Assembly (NCBI RefSeq): GCF_000069225.1
Contig: NC_010407.1
Span: 1,922,001 to 1,986,000, forward strand
Length of the DNA stretch: 64,000 nt
From: Clavibacter sepedonicus
GTDB lineage: Bacteria; Actinomycetota; Actinomycetes; Actinomycetales; Microbacteriaceae
Direction: 5' to 3'
Part shown: one piece after another, positions 45,798 to 54,237 of the stretch
Position numbering within the stretch: position 1 is the first letter of the stretch
How the letters are laid out: every line of letters begins with the position of its first letter
Position numbers and translations under genes: made by a program
The notes under the pieces: model-generated
The model's database searches: none
What the model was told of the DNA's origin: nothing
Seen by the model: only the letters and a program-made list of their open reading frames with translations

Positions 45798-47555
45798 ATG
45801 AGCACTGACGAAACCGCCTCTCCTTCCGAGACGGACGCCCCCCGCACGACCTTCAGCGACCTCGGTCTCTCCGACCAGGTGCTCAAGGCACTCAAGGACG
45901 TGGGCTACGAGACGCCCTCCGCGATCCAGGCCGCCACGATCCCCTCCCTCCTGTCCGGCCGCGACGTCCTCGGCGTCGCGCAGACCGGCACCGGCAAGAC
46001 GGCCGCGTTCGCGCTGCCGATCCTCTCCAACCTCGACGTCGCGCAGAAGACGCCGCAGGCCCTCGTCCTCGCCCCCACCCGCGAGCTCGCGCTCCAGGTG
46101 TGCGAGGCGTTCGAGCGCTACGCGTCCGGCATGCGCGGCGTGCACGTGCTGCCGGTCTACGGCGGCCAGGGCTACGGCGTGCAGCTGTCGGCGCTCCGTC
46201 GCGGCGTGCACGTGGTCGTCGGCACCCCCGGCCGGATCATGGACCACCTCGACAAGGGCACCCTCGACCTGTCGCAGCTGAAGTTCCTCGTGCTCGACGA
46301 GGCCGACGAGATGCTCAAGATGGGCTTCGCGGAGGACGTGGAGACGATCCTCGCCGATACCCCGAAGTCGAAGCAGATCGCGCTGTTCTCGGCCACGATG
46401 CCCGCGCAGATCCGCCGCATCTCGGGCAAGTACCTGCAGGACCCCGAGGAGATCACGGTCAAGAACAAGACCACGACCTCCGCGAACACCACGCAGCGGT
46501 ACCTGATGGTGTCGTACCCGCAGAAGGTCGACGCCCTCACGCGCATCCTCGAGACCGAGAACTTCGAGGGCATGATCGTGTTCGTCCGCACCAAGAACGA
46601 GACGGAGACGCTCGCCGAGAAGCTGCGGGCCCGCGGCTACGCGGCCGCCGCCATCTCGGGCGACGTCGCGCAGGCCCAGCGCGAGCGCACGGTCGAGCAG
46701 CTGAAGAACGGCAAGCTCGACATCCTCGTGGCCACCGACGTCGCGGCGCGCGGCCTCGACGTCGACCGGATCAGCCACGTCGTCAACTACGACATCCCCA
46801 TCGACACCGAGTCGTACGTGCACCGCATCGGCCGCACGGGTCGCGCGGGCCGCAGCGGCGCGGCGATCAGCTTCGTGACGCCGCGCGAGCGCCGCCTCCT
46901 CACCGCCATCGAGAAGGCCACGCGCCAGCCGCTCACCGAGATGCGCATGCCGAGCGCCGAGGACGTGAACGTCACGCGCCTCTCCCGCTTCGACGACGCG
47001 ATCACCGCGGCCCTCGCCGACCGCGAGCGCCTCGACGCGTTCCGCGACATCGTGGGCCACTACGTGAACCACCACGACGTCGTTGAGTCCGACGTGGCCG
47101 CCGCGCTCGCGATCGTGGCGCAGGGCGACACCCCGCTCCTCCTCTCGGCCGACGACCTCCGTCCGCCGCGCGTCGAGCGCGAGCGCCGGGACGACCGCCC
47201 GGGCCGCGACGGCGACGACCGCGGCGAGCGTCGCGCCCGCCCCGCCCGCGGCAGCGGCAACATGGCGACGTACCGCATCGACGTTGGCCGCCGCCACCGC
47301 GTCGAGCCCCGCCAGATCGTCGGGGCGCTCGCCAACGAGGGCGGCTTCAGCCGCGAGGACTTCGGCCACATCGACATCCGTCCCGACTTCTCGCTCGTCG
47401 AGCTGCCGGCGGCCACGTCCGACGACCAGCTGCGCAAGCTCGCGAACACGCTGATCAACGGCCGCCCGATCGACATCCGCCCGGACCGCGGCGGCCCCCG
47501 CGCCGCCGAGCGCGGTGCGGCCCCGGAGCGTCGCGGACGGAAGCCGCGCGACTGA
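45798..47555 (+). CDS. deaD: DEAD-box ATP-dependent RNA helicase (CsdA/DeaD type)
   Basis: A 585-residue RNA helicase. Motifs in order: TFSDLGLSDQVLKALKDVGY (Q motif), AQTGTGKT at 61-68, PTRELA at 93-98, DEAD at 167-170, SAT, and HRIGRTGRAGRSG. The C-terminal ~100 residues are an RRM-like DbpA-type RNA-binding domain (NMATYRIDVGRRHRVEPRQI) after a basic Arg-rich linker. CsdA-type proteins help ribosome assembly and mRNA decay in the cold. Its terminator is split by the IS30 element downstream. Confidence 0.94.
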   Translation: MSTDETASPSETDAPRTTFSDLGLSDQVLKALKDVGYETPSAIQAATIPSLLSGRDVLGVAQTGTGKTAAFALPILSNLDVAQKTPQALVLAPTRELALQVCEAFERYASGMRGVHVLPVYGGQGYGVQLSALRRGVHVVVGTPGRIMDHLDKGTLDLSQLKFLVLDEADEMLKMGFAEDVETILADTPKSKQIALFSATMPAQIRRISGKYLQDPEEITVKNKTTTSANTTQRYLMVSYPQKVDALTRILETENFEGMIVFVRTKNETETLAEKLRARGYAAAAISGDVAQAQRERTVEQLKNGKLDILVATDVAARGLDVDRISHVVNYDIPIDTESYVHRIGRTGRAGRSGAAISFVTPRERRLLTAIEKATRQPLTEMRMPSAEDVNVTRLSRFDDAITAALADRERLDAFRDIVGHYVNHHDVVESDVAAALAIVAQGDTPLLLSADDLRPPRVERERRDDRPGRDGDDRGERRARPARGSGNMATYRIDVGRRHRVEPRQIVGALANEGGFSREDFGHIDIRPDFSLVELPAATSDDQLRKLANTLINGRPIDIRPDRGGPRAAERGAAPERRGRKPRD

Positions 47556-47567
47556 TCCTCTGCGCGT

Positions 47568-47590
47568 CACGACAGACGGCCCGTCGCCTC
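47568..47590 (+). terminator. Left half of the helicase terminator, split by IS30
   Basis: The left arm (47568-47590) would pair with 49058-49079 on the far side of the IS30 element. Rejoined, they form a hairpin of CACGAC, GACGGCCCG and CCTC blocks with their complements around a CTCG loop, 12 nt after the helicase stop codon and between two convergent genes. With the element present the arms are about 1.47 kb apart. Confidence 0.7.
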
Positions 47591-47595
47591 CTCGG

Positions 47596-49052
47596 GCGGA
47601 TTCTCGTGGTCCCCGCAACACCCTGAGTTCAGGGGGTTGCGGGGATCGTGGTTTCGGGTGAGTTGCGGCGGGAGTTCTTCGAGGTACTGGACCGGGTCGA
47701 TGGCAGCATCACGGCTGCTGCGGCTGTGGTCGGGGTGAGTCGGAACACCGCGTACGGGTGGGCGCGCACGGCTGGTGTGCGTGGGCGCGGGAAGTCCGGT
47801 ACAGCGGGGCATCCAGGGCGTGGCGAGTACGAGCGGCTCCGCGTGGAGGGGATGTCCCGGCGGGTAGCCGCGTCGCGGGTCGGTGTGCATGAGCGCACTG
47901 CGCAGGACTGGGACCGCGGCTGGATGAAGCGGGGCAGTGTTCGGATTCATGCTGATGGTCGGCGGATCGAGTACAACACCGGGATGGCTACCATCACGGG
48001 ACCGCGTCTGCCCGCTGTCGACGCTGTTCTGCATCCGCGGTTCCTGACCGTGATCGAGCGGGAGACGATCGCGGATCTGCGCCGTCAGGACCTGTCGCTG
48101 CGCGCGATCGGGCGGGTTCTGGGTCGGCCGGCATCGACGATCAAACGCGAGCTCGATGCCCGCACGGTCGCGGGGACCTACCAGCCCCACGCGGCGCACC
48201 GGGCCTGGGCAGCGAGCCGCTCTCGTCCGAAGCGGGCGAAGCTCGCTCAGGACGGGCCGCTGCGGGACTACGTCGCACGCAAGCTGATGCTGCGCTGGTC
48301 ACCGGAGCAGATCTCCCGCCTGCTGGTTCGGGAGTTCCCGGGCGAGGAGAGTATGCGGGTGAGCACGGAGACGATCTACCAAGCGATCTACGTCCAGGCC
48401 CGCGGCGGACTGCGCCGCGAAGTCGCCGACGCGTTACGCACCGGCCGCACCCGCCGCAGACCCCGCACCCGCCCAGAGCATCGCACTCAACGGTTCGTGG
48501 ACCCGATGGTCATGATCGCTGACCGGCCCGCGGAGATCGAGGACCGGGCAGTCCCTGGGCATTGGGAGGGTGATCTGATCGTCGGCACGAGCTCACAGTC
48601 CGCGATCGTGACTCTGGTCGAACGCACCACCCGCTACGTCATGCTCGGCCATCTCCCCGGCGGGCATACCGCCGAGGAAGTCCGTGACGTGCTCGTGCCC
48701 TTGATCAGCACCCTGCCTGCACACCTACGTGGATCGTTGACCTGGGACCAGGGCGCTGAGATGGCGAGCCACCGCCAGATCAGCATCCAGGCCGGAATCC
48801 CGGTCTATTTCTGCGATCCGCACTCACCCTGGCAACGCGGCAGCAACGAGAACACCAACGGACTCCTGCGCCAGTACTTCCCTAAGGGCACCGATCTCGC
48901 CGCCCATACCTCCGCCGACCTCGAACATGTCGCTCAGCAGCTCAACGGCCGACCACGCAAAACGCTCGACTGGGACACCCCAGCCGAGCGAATGCGTGCT
49001 CTACTGACAACCATCTAAATCATCAGGTGTTGCGACGACCACGAGAATCCGC
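47596..49052 (+). mobile_element. IS30 family insertion sequence
   Basis: A 1457-bp element with inverted repeats GCGGATTCTCGTGGTC (left, 47596 onward) and the same at the right end (to 49052), matching at 25 of the first 27 positions. It is flanked by the direct repeat CCTCGG (47590-47595 and 49053-49058), the apparent target duplication, although the exact boundary could shift by 1-2 bp. It encodes one transposase and sits in the loop of a terminator hairpin. Confidence 0.88.
47648..49018 (+). CDS. IS30 family transposase
   Basis: A 456-residue transposase. An N-terminal HTH (ITAAAAVVGVSRNTAYGW) is followed by the IS30-type HTH LTVIERETIADLRRQDLSLR, then the DDE core with GHWEGDLIVG, RTTRYVMLGHLPGGH, LTWDQGAEMASHRQ and SPWQRGSNENTNGLLRQYFP and a LNGRPRKTLDWDTPAE end. 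All acidic residues are present, so it may be active. It starts at GTG 47648. Confidence 0.94.
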   Translation: MVSGELRREFFEVLDRVDGSITAAAAVVGVSRNTAYGWARTAGVRGRGKSGTAGHPGRGEYERLRVEGMSRRVAASRVGVHERTAQDWDRGWMKRGSVRIHADGRRIEYNTGMATITGPRLPAVDAVLHPRFLTVIERETIADLRRQDLSLRAIGRVLGRPASTIKRELDARTVAGTYQPHAAHRAWAASRSRPKRAKLAQDGPLRDYVARKLMLRWSPEQISRLLVREFPGEESMRVSTETIYQAIYVQARGGLRREVADALRTGRTRRRPRTRPEHRTQRFVDPMVMIADRPAEIEDRAVPGHWEGDLIVGTSSQSAIVTLVERTTRYVMLGHLPGGHTAEEVRDVLVPLISTLPAHLRGSLTWDQGAEMASHRQISIQAGIPVYFCDPHSPWQRGSNENTNGLLRQYFPKGTDLAAHTSADLEHVAQQLNGRPRKTLDWDTPAERMRALLTTI

Positions 49053-49057
49053 CCTCG

Positions 49058-49079
49058 GAGGTGGCGGGCCGTCGTCGTG
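49058..49079 (+). terminator. Right half of the helicase terminator, split by IS30
   Basis: Right arm that pairs with 47568-47590 when the IS30 element and one copy of CCTCGG are removed. Confidence 0.7.
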
Positions 49080-49116
49080 AACGGACCGCGCGCGTGTCGC
49101 TGGACGCGCCTCGCGC

Positions 49117-49311
49117 TTAGCGGTCCGTCCGCCTGCGCTGGACAAGCCGCACGACGACGTAGCTCATCCCGATCCCGGTAGCCGCGAAGCAGAGGCCCCG
49201 CCCTCGGAGGTCATCGACGCCGGAGGTGGCGAACAGGATCACACCGGCTGTCAGCAGCCCTGAGGTGACGATGAGGGTGATGACAAACACAATGCGGTTT
49301 CGCGCTCTCAT
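49117..49311 (-). CDS. Small two-helix membrane protein
   Basis: A 64-residue protein with two hydrophobic helices (about 6-27 and 40-56) and a basic C-terminus (RLVQRRRTDR). It lies 71 nt downstream of the secreted protein gene at 49383-50033 on the same strand, so the two may be a pair, for example a secreted peptide and its membrane protector; this is speculation. No family recognised. Confidence 0.5.
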   Translation of the reverse strand: MRARNRIVFVITLIVTSGLLTAGVILFATSGVDDLRGRGLCFAATGIGMSYVVVRLVQRRRTDR

Positions 49312-49382
49312 TCAAGCCACGCTTCCTTGCTCGACGGTCAGATCTTGAGCGCACAGGCGAACGCGTTCCCAAGAAGATGCTT

Positions 49383-50033
49383 TCACTGGCCTGCACACCA
49401 CGGAGCACCGGTCCAGGACTGGTCGACGATCACCCCGTTGCCGTCGGCAGCGCAGAACGCGATAGCCCCCGCGCCGATGGAAAGCAGTGCGGCTATCACT
49501 CCGCCCGCGATTGCACCGACACCCGTCTCCGCGGTGACGATGGCGGCAAGGGTGGCGATTCCCGCGCCCACAGCCAGAGCAGCGATGAGGCGACTCGTGT
49601 CGCAGGAATTCAGCTTCAGCTGCCGTCCGAACCACTGGGTGGAGTAGTTCGTCACGCCCGCACAACGAGAGTCGAGGACGATGCGCGTGACGTCGAGGAC
49701 CTTCGAGTCGTCTACGGTGATCCCAGATACGGCCCCGCCGCCGGCAACGATGCCGACCGCCACCTCGCGAACGGTCACGGGTGCTGCGCCGCGTTCGAGC
49801 GCGAGGGCCGCATCGAAGTGCACGGAGCCGTGAATCGTGGTGAGGGCGTCCCCGAGATCGCGGATCTTCGCGATCGAGGCGTCGCCTGCAGCGATGGCCG
49901 CTGTGGTCAATGGAGATCCGTAGCGACGTTCAGGGCCGGGATGCGAGTCCGCCATGGCCGGGCTCGCGACGAATGTGCCCGCTACAACGGCGAGCGAGGC
50001 GGCCATTGCGATCAGCCGCCGATTTACCTTCAT
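49383..50033 (-). CDS. Secreted protein with hydrophobic Gly/Ala-rich C-terminal region, unknown
   Basis: A 216-residue protein. A signal peptide (residues 1-28, ending SPAMADS) is followed by a polar domain of about 100 residues, then a long Gly/Ala/Ile-rich hydrophobic region (ALAVGAGIATLAAIV, then AIAGGVIAALLSIGAGAI) and a short tail with two cysteines (AFCAADGNGVIV ... PWCAGQ). Two further cysteines occur before (SRCAGV, NSCDTS), so disulfides are likely. The upstream region is more AT-rich than its surroundings, hinting at transfer. The hydrophobic end resembles membrane-active secreted peptides in general, but I recognise no family. Confidence 0.65.
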   Translation of the reverse strand: MKVNRRLIAMAASLAVVAGTFVASPAMADSHPGPERRYGSPLTTAAIAAGDASIAKIRDLGDALTTIHGSVHFDAALALERGAAPVTVREVAVGIVAGGGAVSGITVDDSKVLDVTRIVLDSRCAGVTNYSTQWFGRQLKLNSCDTSRLIAALAVGAGIATLAAIVTAETGVGAIAGGVIAALLSIGAGAIAFCAADGNGVIVDQSWTGAPWCAGQ

Positions 50034-50230
50034 GCGTAAACTCTTTTCTGGGTAAATATACCCTCGAATGTGGTCGATGCGGCAGACCCTCCTCCCTACT
50101 CGAACCCTTGTCAAGGCTGCGATGAACTATTCTGATAAATCGATAGTGTGGTAGGCACATAGTCGGATGACCGACAAGGTCGCCCCCCACACGAGGAATT
50201 CGATACACAGCCCTCCGGTAGCGTGGCCCG
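50034..50230. other. AT-richer divergent intergenic region
   Basis: A 197-bp gap between the secreted protein gene (minus) and the GNAT gene (plus). On the minus strand TTGACA and TATATT occur but not at normal promoter spacing. Its AT content is clearly above the window average. A TAGCGT box near its end serves the GNAT gene. Confidence 0.4.
50219..50224 (+). promoter_or_regulatory. Predicted -10 box (TAGCGT) of the GNAT gene
   Basis: Six nt before ATG 50231; leaderless arrangement. Confidence 0.45.
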
Positions 50231-50797
50231 ATGGATCCTGTGACGCTCCGCACCGCGCGCCTGACGCTCCGCCCGCCCGCCCTCGACGACGTCGACGCGA
50301 TCCAGGCCGCCTGCCAAGATCCGGCGATCCAGCGGTACGTGCCCGTCCCCGTCCCGTACGCGCGCGAGGACGGCGTCGCGTATGTCACCGGGTTCTCCCC
50401 CGACGGCTGGACGTCGGGCGACCGCCTGACCTGGGCCGTGCTCGAGGGCGGCGGGCTCGTCGGCACCGTCGGGCTGCACGCCATCGCGGACGGTGCCGCC
50501 GAGATCGGGTACTGGCTCGCGCCGGGAGCACGCGGTCGCGGCCTCATGCGGGAGGCCGCCGCGGTGGTCGTCGACCACGGCTTCGACACGGGATCCGGGC
50601 TCGGGCTCGTCCGCATCGGCTGGCGCGCCTACGCCGGGAACACCGGATCCGCCGCCGTCGCGCAGAGCCTCGGCTTCCGCTTCGAGGGCGTGGCCCGCCT
50701 CGGCGCGATGGGCCGCGACGGCCGCGAGGACGACTGGCTCGCCGGGCTCCTGGCGACCGACGACCGGACGCCGCCGCCGTGGCCGGTGCTCGGGTGA
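50231..50797 (+). CDS. GNAT family N-acetyltransferase (RimJ/RimL-like)
   Basis: A 188-residue acetyltransferase. LRTARLTLRPPALDDVDAI at the start, EIGYWLAPGARGRGLMREAA (acetyl-CoA motif, R-G-R-G) and NTGSAAVAQSLGFRFEG near the end mark the RimJ/RimL branch, which acetylates ribosomal protein N-termini or small substrates. Its stop overlaps the start of the alpha/beta hydrolase gene (GTGA). Confidence 0.88.
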   Translation: MDPVTLRTARLTLRPPALDDVDAIQAACQDPAIQRYVPVPVPYAREDGVAYVTGFSPDGWTSGDRLTWAVLEGGGLVGTVGLHAIADGAAEIGYWLAPGARGRGLMREAAAVVVDHGFDTGSGLGLVRIGWRAYAGNTGSAAVAQSLGFRFEGVARLGAMGRDGREDDWLAGLLATDDRTPPPWPVLG

Positions 50798-51657
50798 CGG
50801 ACGACGGTCTCCTCGGCCGCGACGTCACGATCACGACCTCCGACGGCCGCCGCCTCCGCGCGATGGTCGCGGGCGAGGGCGACGACCTCGTGGTGCTGGA
50901 GGCGGGGCTCGGAGGAAGCGGGCTGACCTGGGGGCTCGTGCACGGGATCCTCGCGCGCACCCACCGCGTCGTCGCCTACGACCGCGCAGGGCTCGGCGAC
51001 AGCGACCCGGATCCCGCGCCGCGCGACCTCGACCGGCTCGCCGACGACCTCGAGGCGGTCGTCGCGGCGTTCCCGCATCGCCGGCTGGTGCTCGTCGGGC
51101 ACAGCTGGGGCGGGCCGATCGTGCGCGTGGCGGCGGCGCGGCGGATCGCGCGCGGGATCCCCACCGCGGGCGTCGTGCTGGTGGATCCGAGCGACGAGCG
51201 CGCCCGCGCCTACGCTTCCCCCGCCGCGCGCGTCGGCTTCGGCGTGCAGGCGGCCCTGCTCGTCCCGCTCGCGCGGCTGGGGATCCTGCGTCGGCTGCAC
51301 CGGATCGCTCTGGCGGGCCTGCCGGAACCGCTCCGCACCGCGGCCGTCGGCGCCGCCGGGTCCGTGCGCGCGGCGCGCGCCACCGCCGCTGAGCAGCGGC
51401 ACCTGCTGCCCGGCCTCGCCGGCATCGCGGGGATCCTCGGCTCGGCGGCCCCGCTTCCCGGCATCCCCGTACGGGTGATCTCGGGCACGACCTCGAGCGC
51501 GCTCACCCGCGGCCAGCGGCGCGACCTCGTGCGCGCGCACCGCGTGTCGGCGGCTGCCGTCGAGCAGGGCGAGTGGATCCCCGCCGCGCGGTCGGAGCAC
51601 ATGGTCCCGGTGACGGACCCGGACGTGGTCGCCGCCGTGGTCACCGCGCTGCTCTGA
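50794..51657 (+). CDS. Alpha/beta fold hydrolase
   Basis: A 287-residue hydrolase. The nucleophile elbow GHSWGG (VLVGHSWGGPIV) follows the oxyanion and strand motif VVAYDRAGLGDSDPD; an acid residue and a late histidine (ARSEHMVPVTDPDVV) complete the triad. Substrate unknown. The GTG start overlaps the GNAT stop, so the two are co-translated. Confidence 0.87.
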   Translation: MTDDGLLGRDVTITTSDGRRLRAMVAGEGDDLVVLEAGLGGSGLTWGLVHGILARTHRVVAYDRAGLGDSDPDPAPRDLDRLADDLEAVVAAFPHRRLVLVGHSWGGPIVRVAAARRIARGIPTAGVVLVDPSDERARAYASPAARVGFGVQAALLVPLARLGILRRLHRIALAGLPEPLRTAAVGAAGSVRAARATAAEQRHLLPGLAGIAGILGSAAPLPGIPVRVISGTTSSALTRGQRRDLVRAHRVSAAAVEQGEWIPAARSEHMVPVTDPDVVAAVVTALL

Positions 51658-51673
51658 GCCCCGCGGGTGACCG

Positions 51674-52990
51674 TCAGCCCCGCACGCGCCGCAGCTCCAG
51701 CACGCCCGGGATCAGCTGCCGGGTCGGGAACCGGCCGCGCGCGAAGTCGCCCCACACCTGTCGCACGCGGCGGGCGTCGCGCTGGATCCCCTCCCAGTCC
51801 GCGCCCGCGAGCAGCCCCGCGCCTCGCCACGCGTCCTCGTCGCCGAAGAGCAGCGGCAGGTCGACGGTGTGCGCGGCGCCGAACGGGCTGCCGGGCGCGG
51901 ACCAGCGGATGACGTAGCGGTGGGCCGTGCCGCCCGCGAGCGCGTGGCGGCGGGCGAAGCGGCGGGCGGGGATCCCGTAGATGATGCCCGTGACGGCCGC
52001 GACGGCCGCGCGGCGTACGAGCGGGCCCACGATCGGGAGCCGCGTGAGGCGCGCGAGCCATGGGATCCCCGGCAGGAACAGCCGCGCCTCCTCCGCCGTG
52101 TTGCCGATCAGAACGTCGACGCCGGGCGCGGCCGCATCCCACGCCGCGTCGATCCCGGCCTCGGGCGGGAGCGGCGCATGCCCGTACTGCGTGCCGAACG
52201 GCATGGCGCCGAGCAGCCCGTACGGGGCGGCGACGCGCTCGACCCCGGCCTGGCGGGCGATTACGTCCTCGACGGGCATGTCGGCCGTGAGCCCGCGGGA
52301 GGCGCGCGCCATCGCCGCGTTCATGCGCCGTCTGCCCCGCGAGATGCCGAGCGGCGCGCTCTGGATGATCGCCCGCCGGAAGAGACCGGCCGCCTCGGGC
52401 ACGGCCATCAGGTGCGCGACCGCGTCGCCGCCCGCCGACTGGCCGAACGCCGTGACGCGGTCCGGGTCCCCACCGAAGGCGTGGATGTTGCGCGCGACCC
52501 AGCGGAGCGCCTCCAGCTGGTCGAGGAGGCCGAGGTTCGCCGGCCGGTCGCCGCCGTCGCCGAGGTAGCCGAGGAGACCGAGCCGGTAGGTGATCGTGAC
52601 GACGACTACGCGCTGCTCGGCGACGAGGGCGGGCGGATCCATGATCGGCACGTCGCCCGCGCCCGAGACGTACGAGCCGCCGTGGATCCACACCATCACC
52701 GGCAGCGCGTCGTCCGGCCGCACGTCGCGCGGCATCGTCACGGACACGCGCAGGCAGTCCTCGTCCACGGCCAGTCCGGAGAAGCTCCCGAGCACCGCGT
52801 CGAGCTCCTCCATGGGCGGCTGCGGGCACGCGGGCGCCCACGTGGTCGCCGCGCGGGGCTCCGTCCAGTCGGGGTGCGGGACCGGCGCCGCGAAGCGGGC
52901 GGCGGTCGCGTACGGAATGCCGGTCGCGCGGACGACGTCGCCGTCCGCCCAGCCGACGACGGGGCCGCATGGCGGCGAGAAGGCGCTCAC
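51674..52990 (-). CDS. Type-B carboxylesterase/lipase family protein
   Basis: A 438-residue esterase. It has the N-terminal region GIPYATAARFAAPVP, ACPQPP, EDCLRVSVTMPRD, the HGGSYVSG oxyanion motif and the nucleophile serine in TAFGQSAGGDAV. It is shorter than the usual ~500 residues. There is no signal peptide. GTG 52990 is 7 nt after a TAGCGT box (leaderless). It is divergent from a TetR gene 77 bp away, its probable regulator. Confidence 0.87.
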   Translation of the reverse strand: MSAFSPPCGPVVGWADGDVVRATGIPYATAARFAAPVPHPDWTEPRAATTWAPACPQPPMEELDAVLGSFSGLAVDEDCLRVSVTMPRDVRPDDALPVMVWIHGGSYVSGAGDVPIMDPPALVAEQRVVVVTITYRLGLLGYLGDGGDRPANLGLLDQLEALRWVARNIHAFGGDPDRVTAFGQSAGGDAVAHLMAVPEAAGLFRRAIIQSAPLGISRGRRRMNAAMARASRGLTADMPVEDVIARQAGVERVAAPYGLLGAMPFGTQYGHAPLPPEAGIDAAWDAAAPGVDVLIGNTAEEARLFLPGIPWLARLTRLPIVGPLVRRAAVAAVTGIIYGIPARRFARRHALAGGTAHRYVIRWSAPGSPFGAAHTVDLPLLFGDEDAWRGAGLLAGADWEGIQRDARRVRQVWGDFARGRFPTRQLIPGVLELRRVRG

Positions 52991-52997
52991 CCGATCG

Positions 52998-53003
52998 ACG
53001 CTA
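52998..53003 (-). promoter_or_regulatory. Predicted -10 box (TAGCGT) of the carboxylesterase gene
   Basis: Seven nt before GTG 52990 on the minus strand. Confidence 0.45.
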
Positions 53004-53055
53004 CCGTTCGCCAGGCGTTCGTCGCGCCGCCAGCGGAGGGGCCGGATCCCGGTGC

Positions 53056-53061
53056 TACCGT
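53056..53061 (+). promoter_or_regulatory. Predicted -10 box (TACCGT) of the TetR gene at 53068
   Basis: Six nt before ATG 53068; leaderless arrangement within the 77-bp divergent promoter region. Confidence 0.45.
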
Positions 53062-53067
53062 GACGCC

Positions 53068-53694
53068 ATGCCCCGCCTGATCGACCACGCCCGTCGCGAG
53101 GACGAGCTCGCGGAGGCGGTCTGGCGGGTCATCCACCGGGACGGCGCGAGCGGCGTCTCGGTCCGCACGGTCGCCGCGGAGGCGGGCCTCTCCACCGGAT
53201 CCCTGCGCCACAGCTTCCCCAGCCGCATCGACCTGATGACCCACGCCACGGCGCTGGTCGCCGCGCGCATCGACGGCCGCATCCGCAGCCGGCGCACCGA
53301 TCCGGACGCGCGGCGGCGGGCCGTGCGGATCCTCGCGGAGCACCTGCCGCTGGACGATTCCCGCCGCGCCGAGGCCGAGGTCACGGCCGCGCTCCTCGCC
53401 GACGCGGCATCGCACCCGCGGCTGCGCGAGGTGCGCGCCGCGGCCCATGCGGCCGCGCGGGAGACGTGCCTCGAGCAGCTCGCGCAGCTGCGCGCGGCGG
53501 GCCTGCTGCGGCCCGATGCGGACCCCGAGATCGAGGCCGACCACCTGCAGGCGCTCCTCGGCGGCCTGGCGCTGCAGCTGCTCGTGGAGGAGCCGGATCC
53601 GGCCCGCAGCGCCCGCGCGCTCGGCGTGCTCGAGCGGCACGTGGATGCGCTCGTGGCCCGTCGCGTGGACCGCCCGGCGCGCATCGACGCCTAG
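53068..53694 (+). CDS. TetR family transcriptional regulator
   Basis: A 208-residue regulator with an N-terminal HTH (VWRVIHRDGASGVSVRTVAA, then AEAGLSTGSLRHSFPSRIDL) and a TetR_C-type ligand domain. It is divergent from the carboxylesterase gene and likely controls it. The stop overlaps the convergent ArsC gene by 4 nt. The start agrees with the -10 box 6 nt upstream. Confidence 0.87.
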   Translation: MPRLIDHARREDELAEAVWRVIHRDGASGVSVRTVAAEAGLSTGSLRHSFPSRIDLMTHATALVAARIDGRIRSRRTDPDARRRAVRILAEHLPLDDSRRAEAEVTAALLADAASHPRLREVRAAAHAAARETCLEQLAQLRAAGLLRPDADPEIEADHLQALLGGLALQLLVEEPDPARSARALGVLERHVDALVARRVDRPARIDA

Positions 53695-54128
53695 TCGGCG
53701 GCCGGGGCGTCCCCGGCGCCGCGGAGCCGGCCGCGCAGCTCCTCGACGCGCGCCCCGATGTCGTCGCGCACGAGCCGCATCCGTTCCATGCCGTCGATGC
53801 CGCGCTCGGACGGCTCGTCGGTGATCCACGTCTCGACCGCGACGTCCTGGTCGCCGTCGACGTGCGCCTCCGCGCCGAGCACGACCACGAGGTCGGCGGC
53901 GCGCACCATGTCGTCGGTGAGCGGCTTCGGCCGCTCGCCGCCCACGTCGATACCGAGCTCCGCGAGCGACTCCACCGCGAGCGCGTTGAGCGAGGGGCCG
54001 GGATCCGTGCCCGCCGACGTGACGGCGACGGCGTCACCGGCCGTGTGGCGCATGAGCGCCGCCGCGAGCTGGGACTTGCCGCCGTTGCGGGCGCAGACGA
54101 AGACGACGTGCGGGATGCGCTCGGCCAT
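53691..54128 (-). CDS. Arsenate reductase / low-molecular-weight phosphatase family protein
   Basis: A 145-residue protein of the LMW-PTP fold. The active-site loop is FVCARNGGKSQLAAALM with Cys12, in the CX5KS form found in the mycothiol-dependent actinobacterial ArsC enzymes rather than the CX5RS of true phosphatases. The late motif expected to carry the catalytic Asp of the phosphatase is not obvious. GGAGG precedes ATG 54128. It is divergent from a CmtR-like metal sensor gene (109 bp), together with a cation efflux gene. Confidence 0.85.
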   Translation of the reverse strand: MAERIPHVVFVCARNGGKSQLAAALMRHTAGDAVAVTSAGTDPGPSLNALAVESLAELGIDVGGERPKPLTDDMVRAADLVVVLGAEAHVDGDQDVAVETWITDEPSERGIDGMERMRLVRDDIGARVEELRGRLRGAGDAPAAD

Positions 54129-54225
54129 GGATCCTCCGGTCGGGATGTCGGCCGCATGTCGGCGCGTCCCTCGATCCTGGCAGACCGCGGTGGCAGGACG
54201 TTCGCCCTCGGTACAGCCGACGCTG

Positions 54226-54231
54226 TATCCT
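54226..54231 (+). promoter_or_regulatory. Predicted -10 box (TATCCT) of the CmtR-like gene
   Basis: Six nt before GTG 54238; leaderless arrangement. Operator sequences for the encoded repressor would be expected around it. Confidence 0.45.
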
Positions 54232-54237
54232 CGTCGC

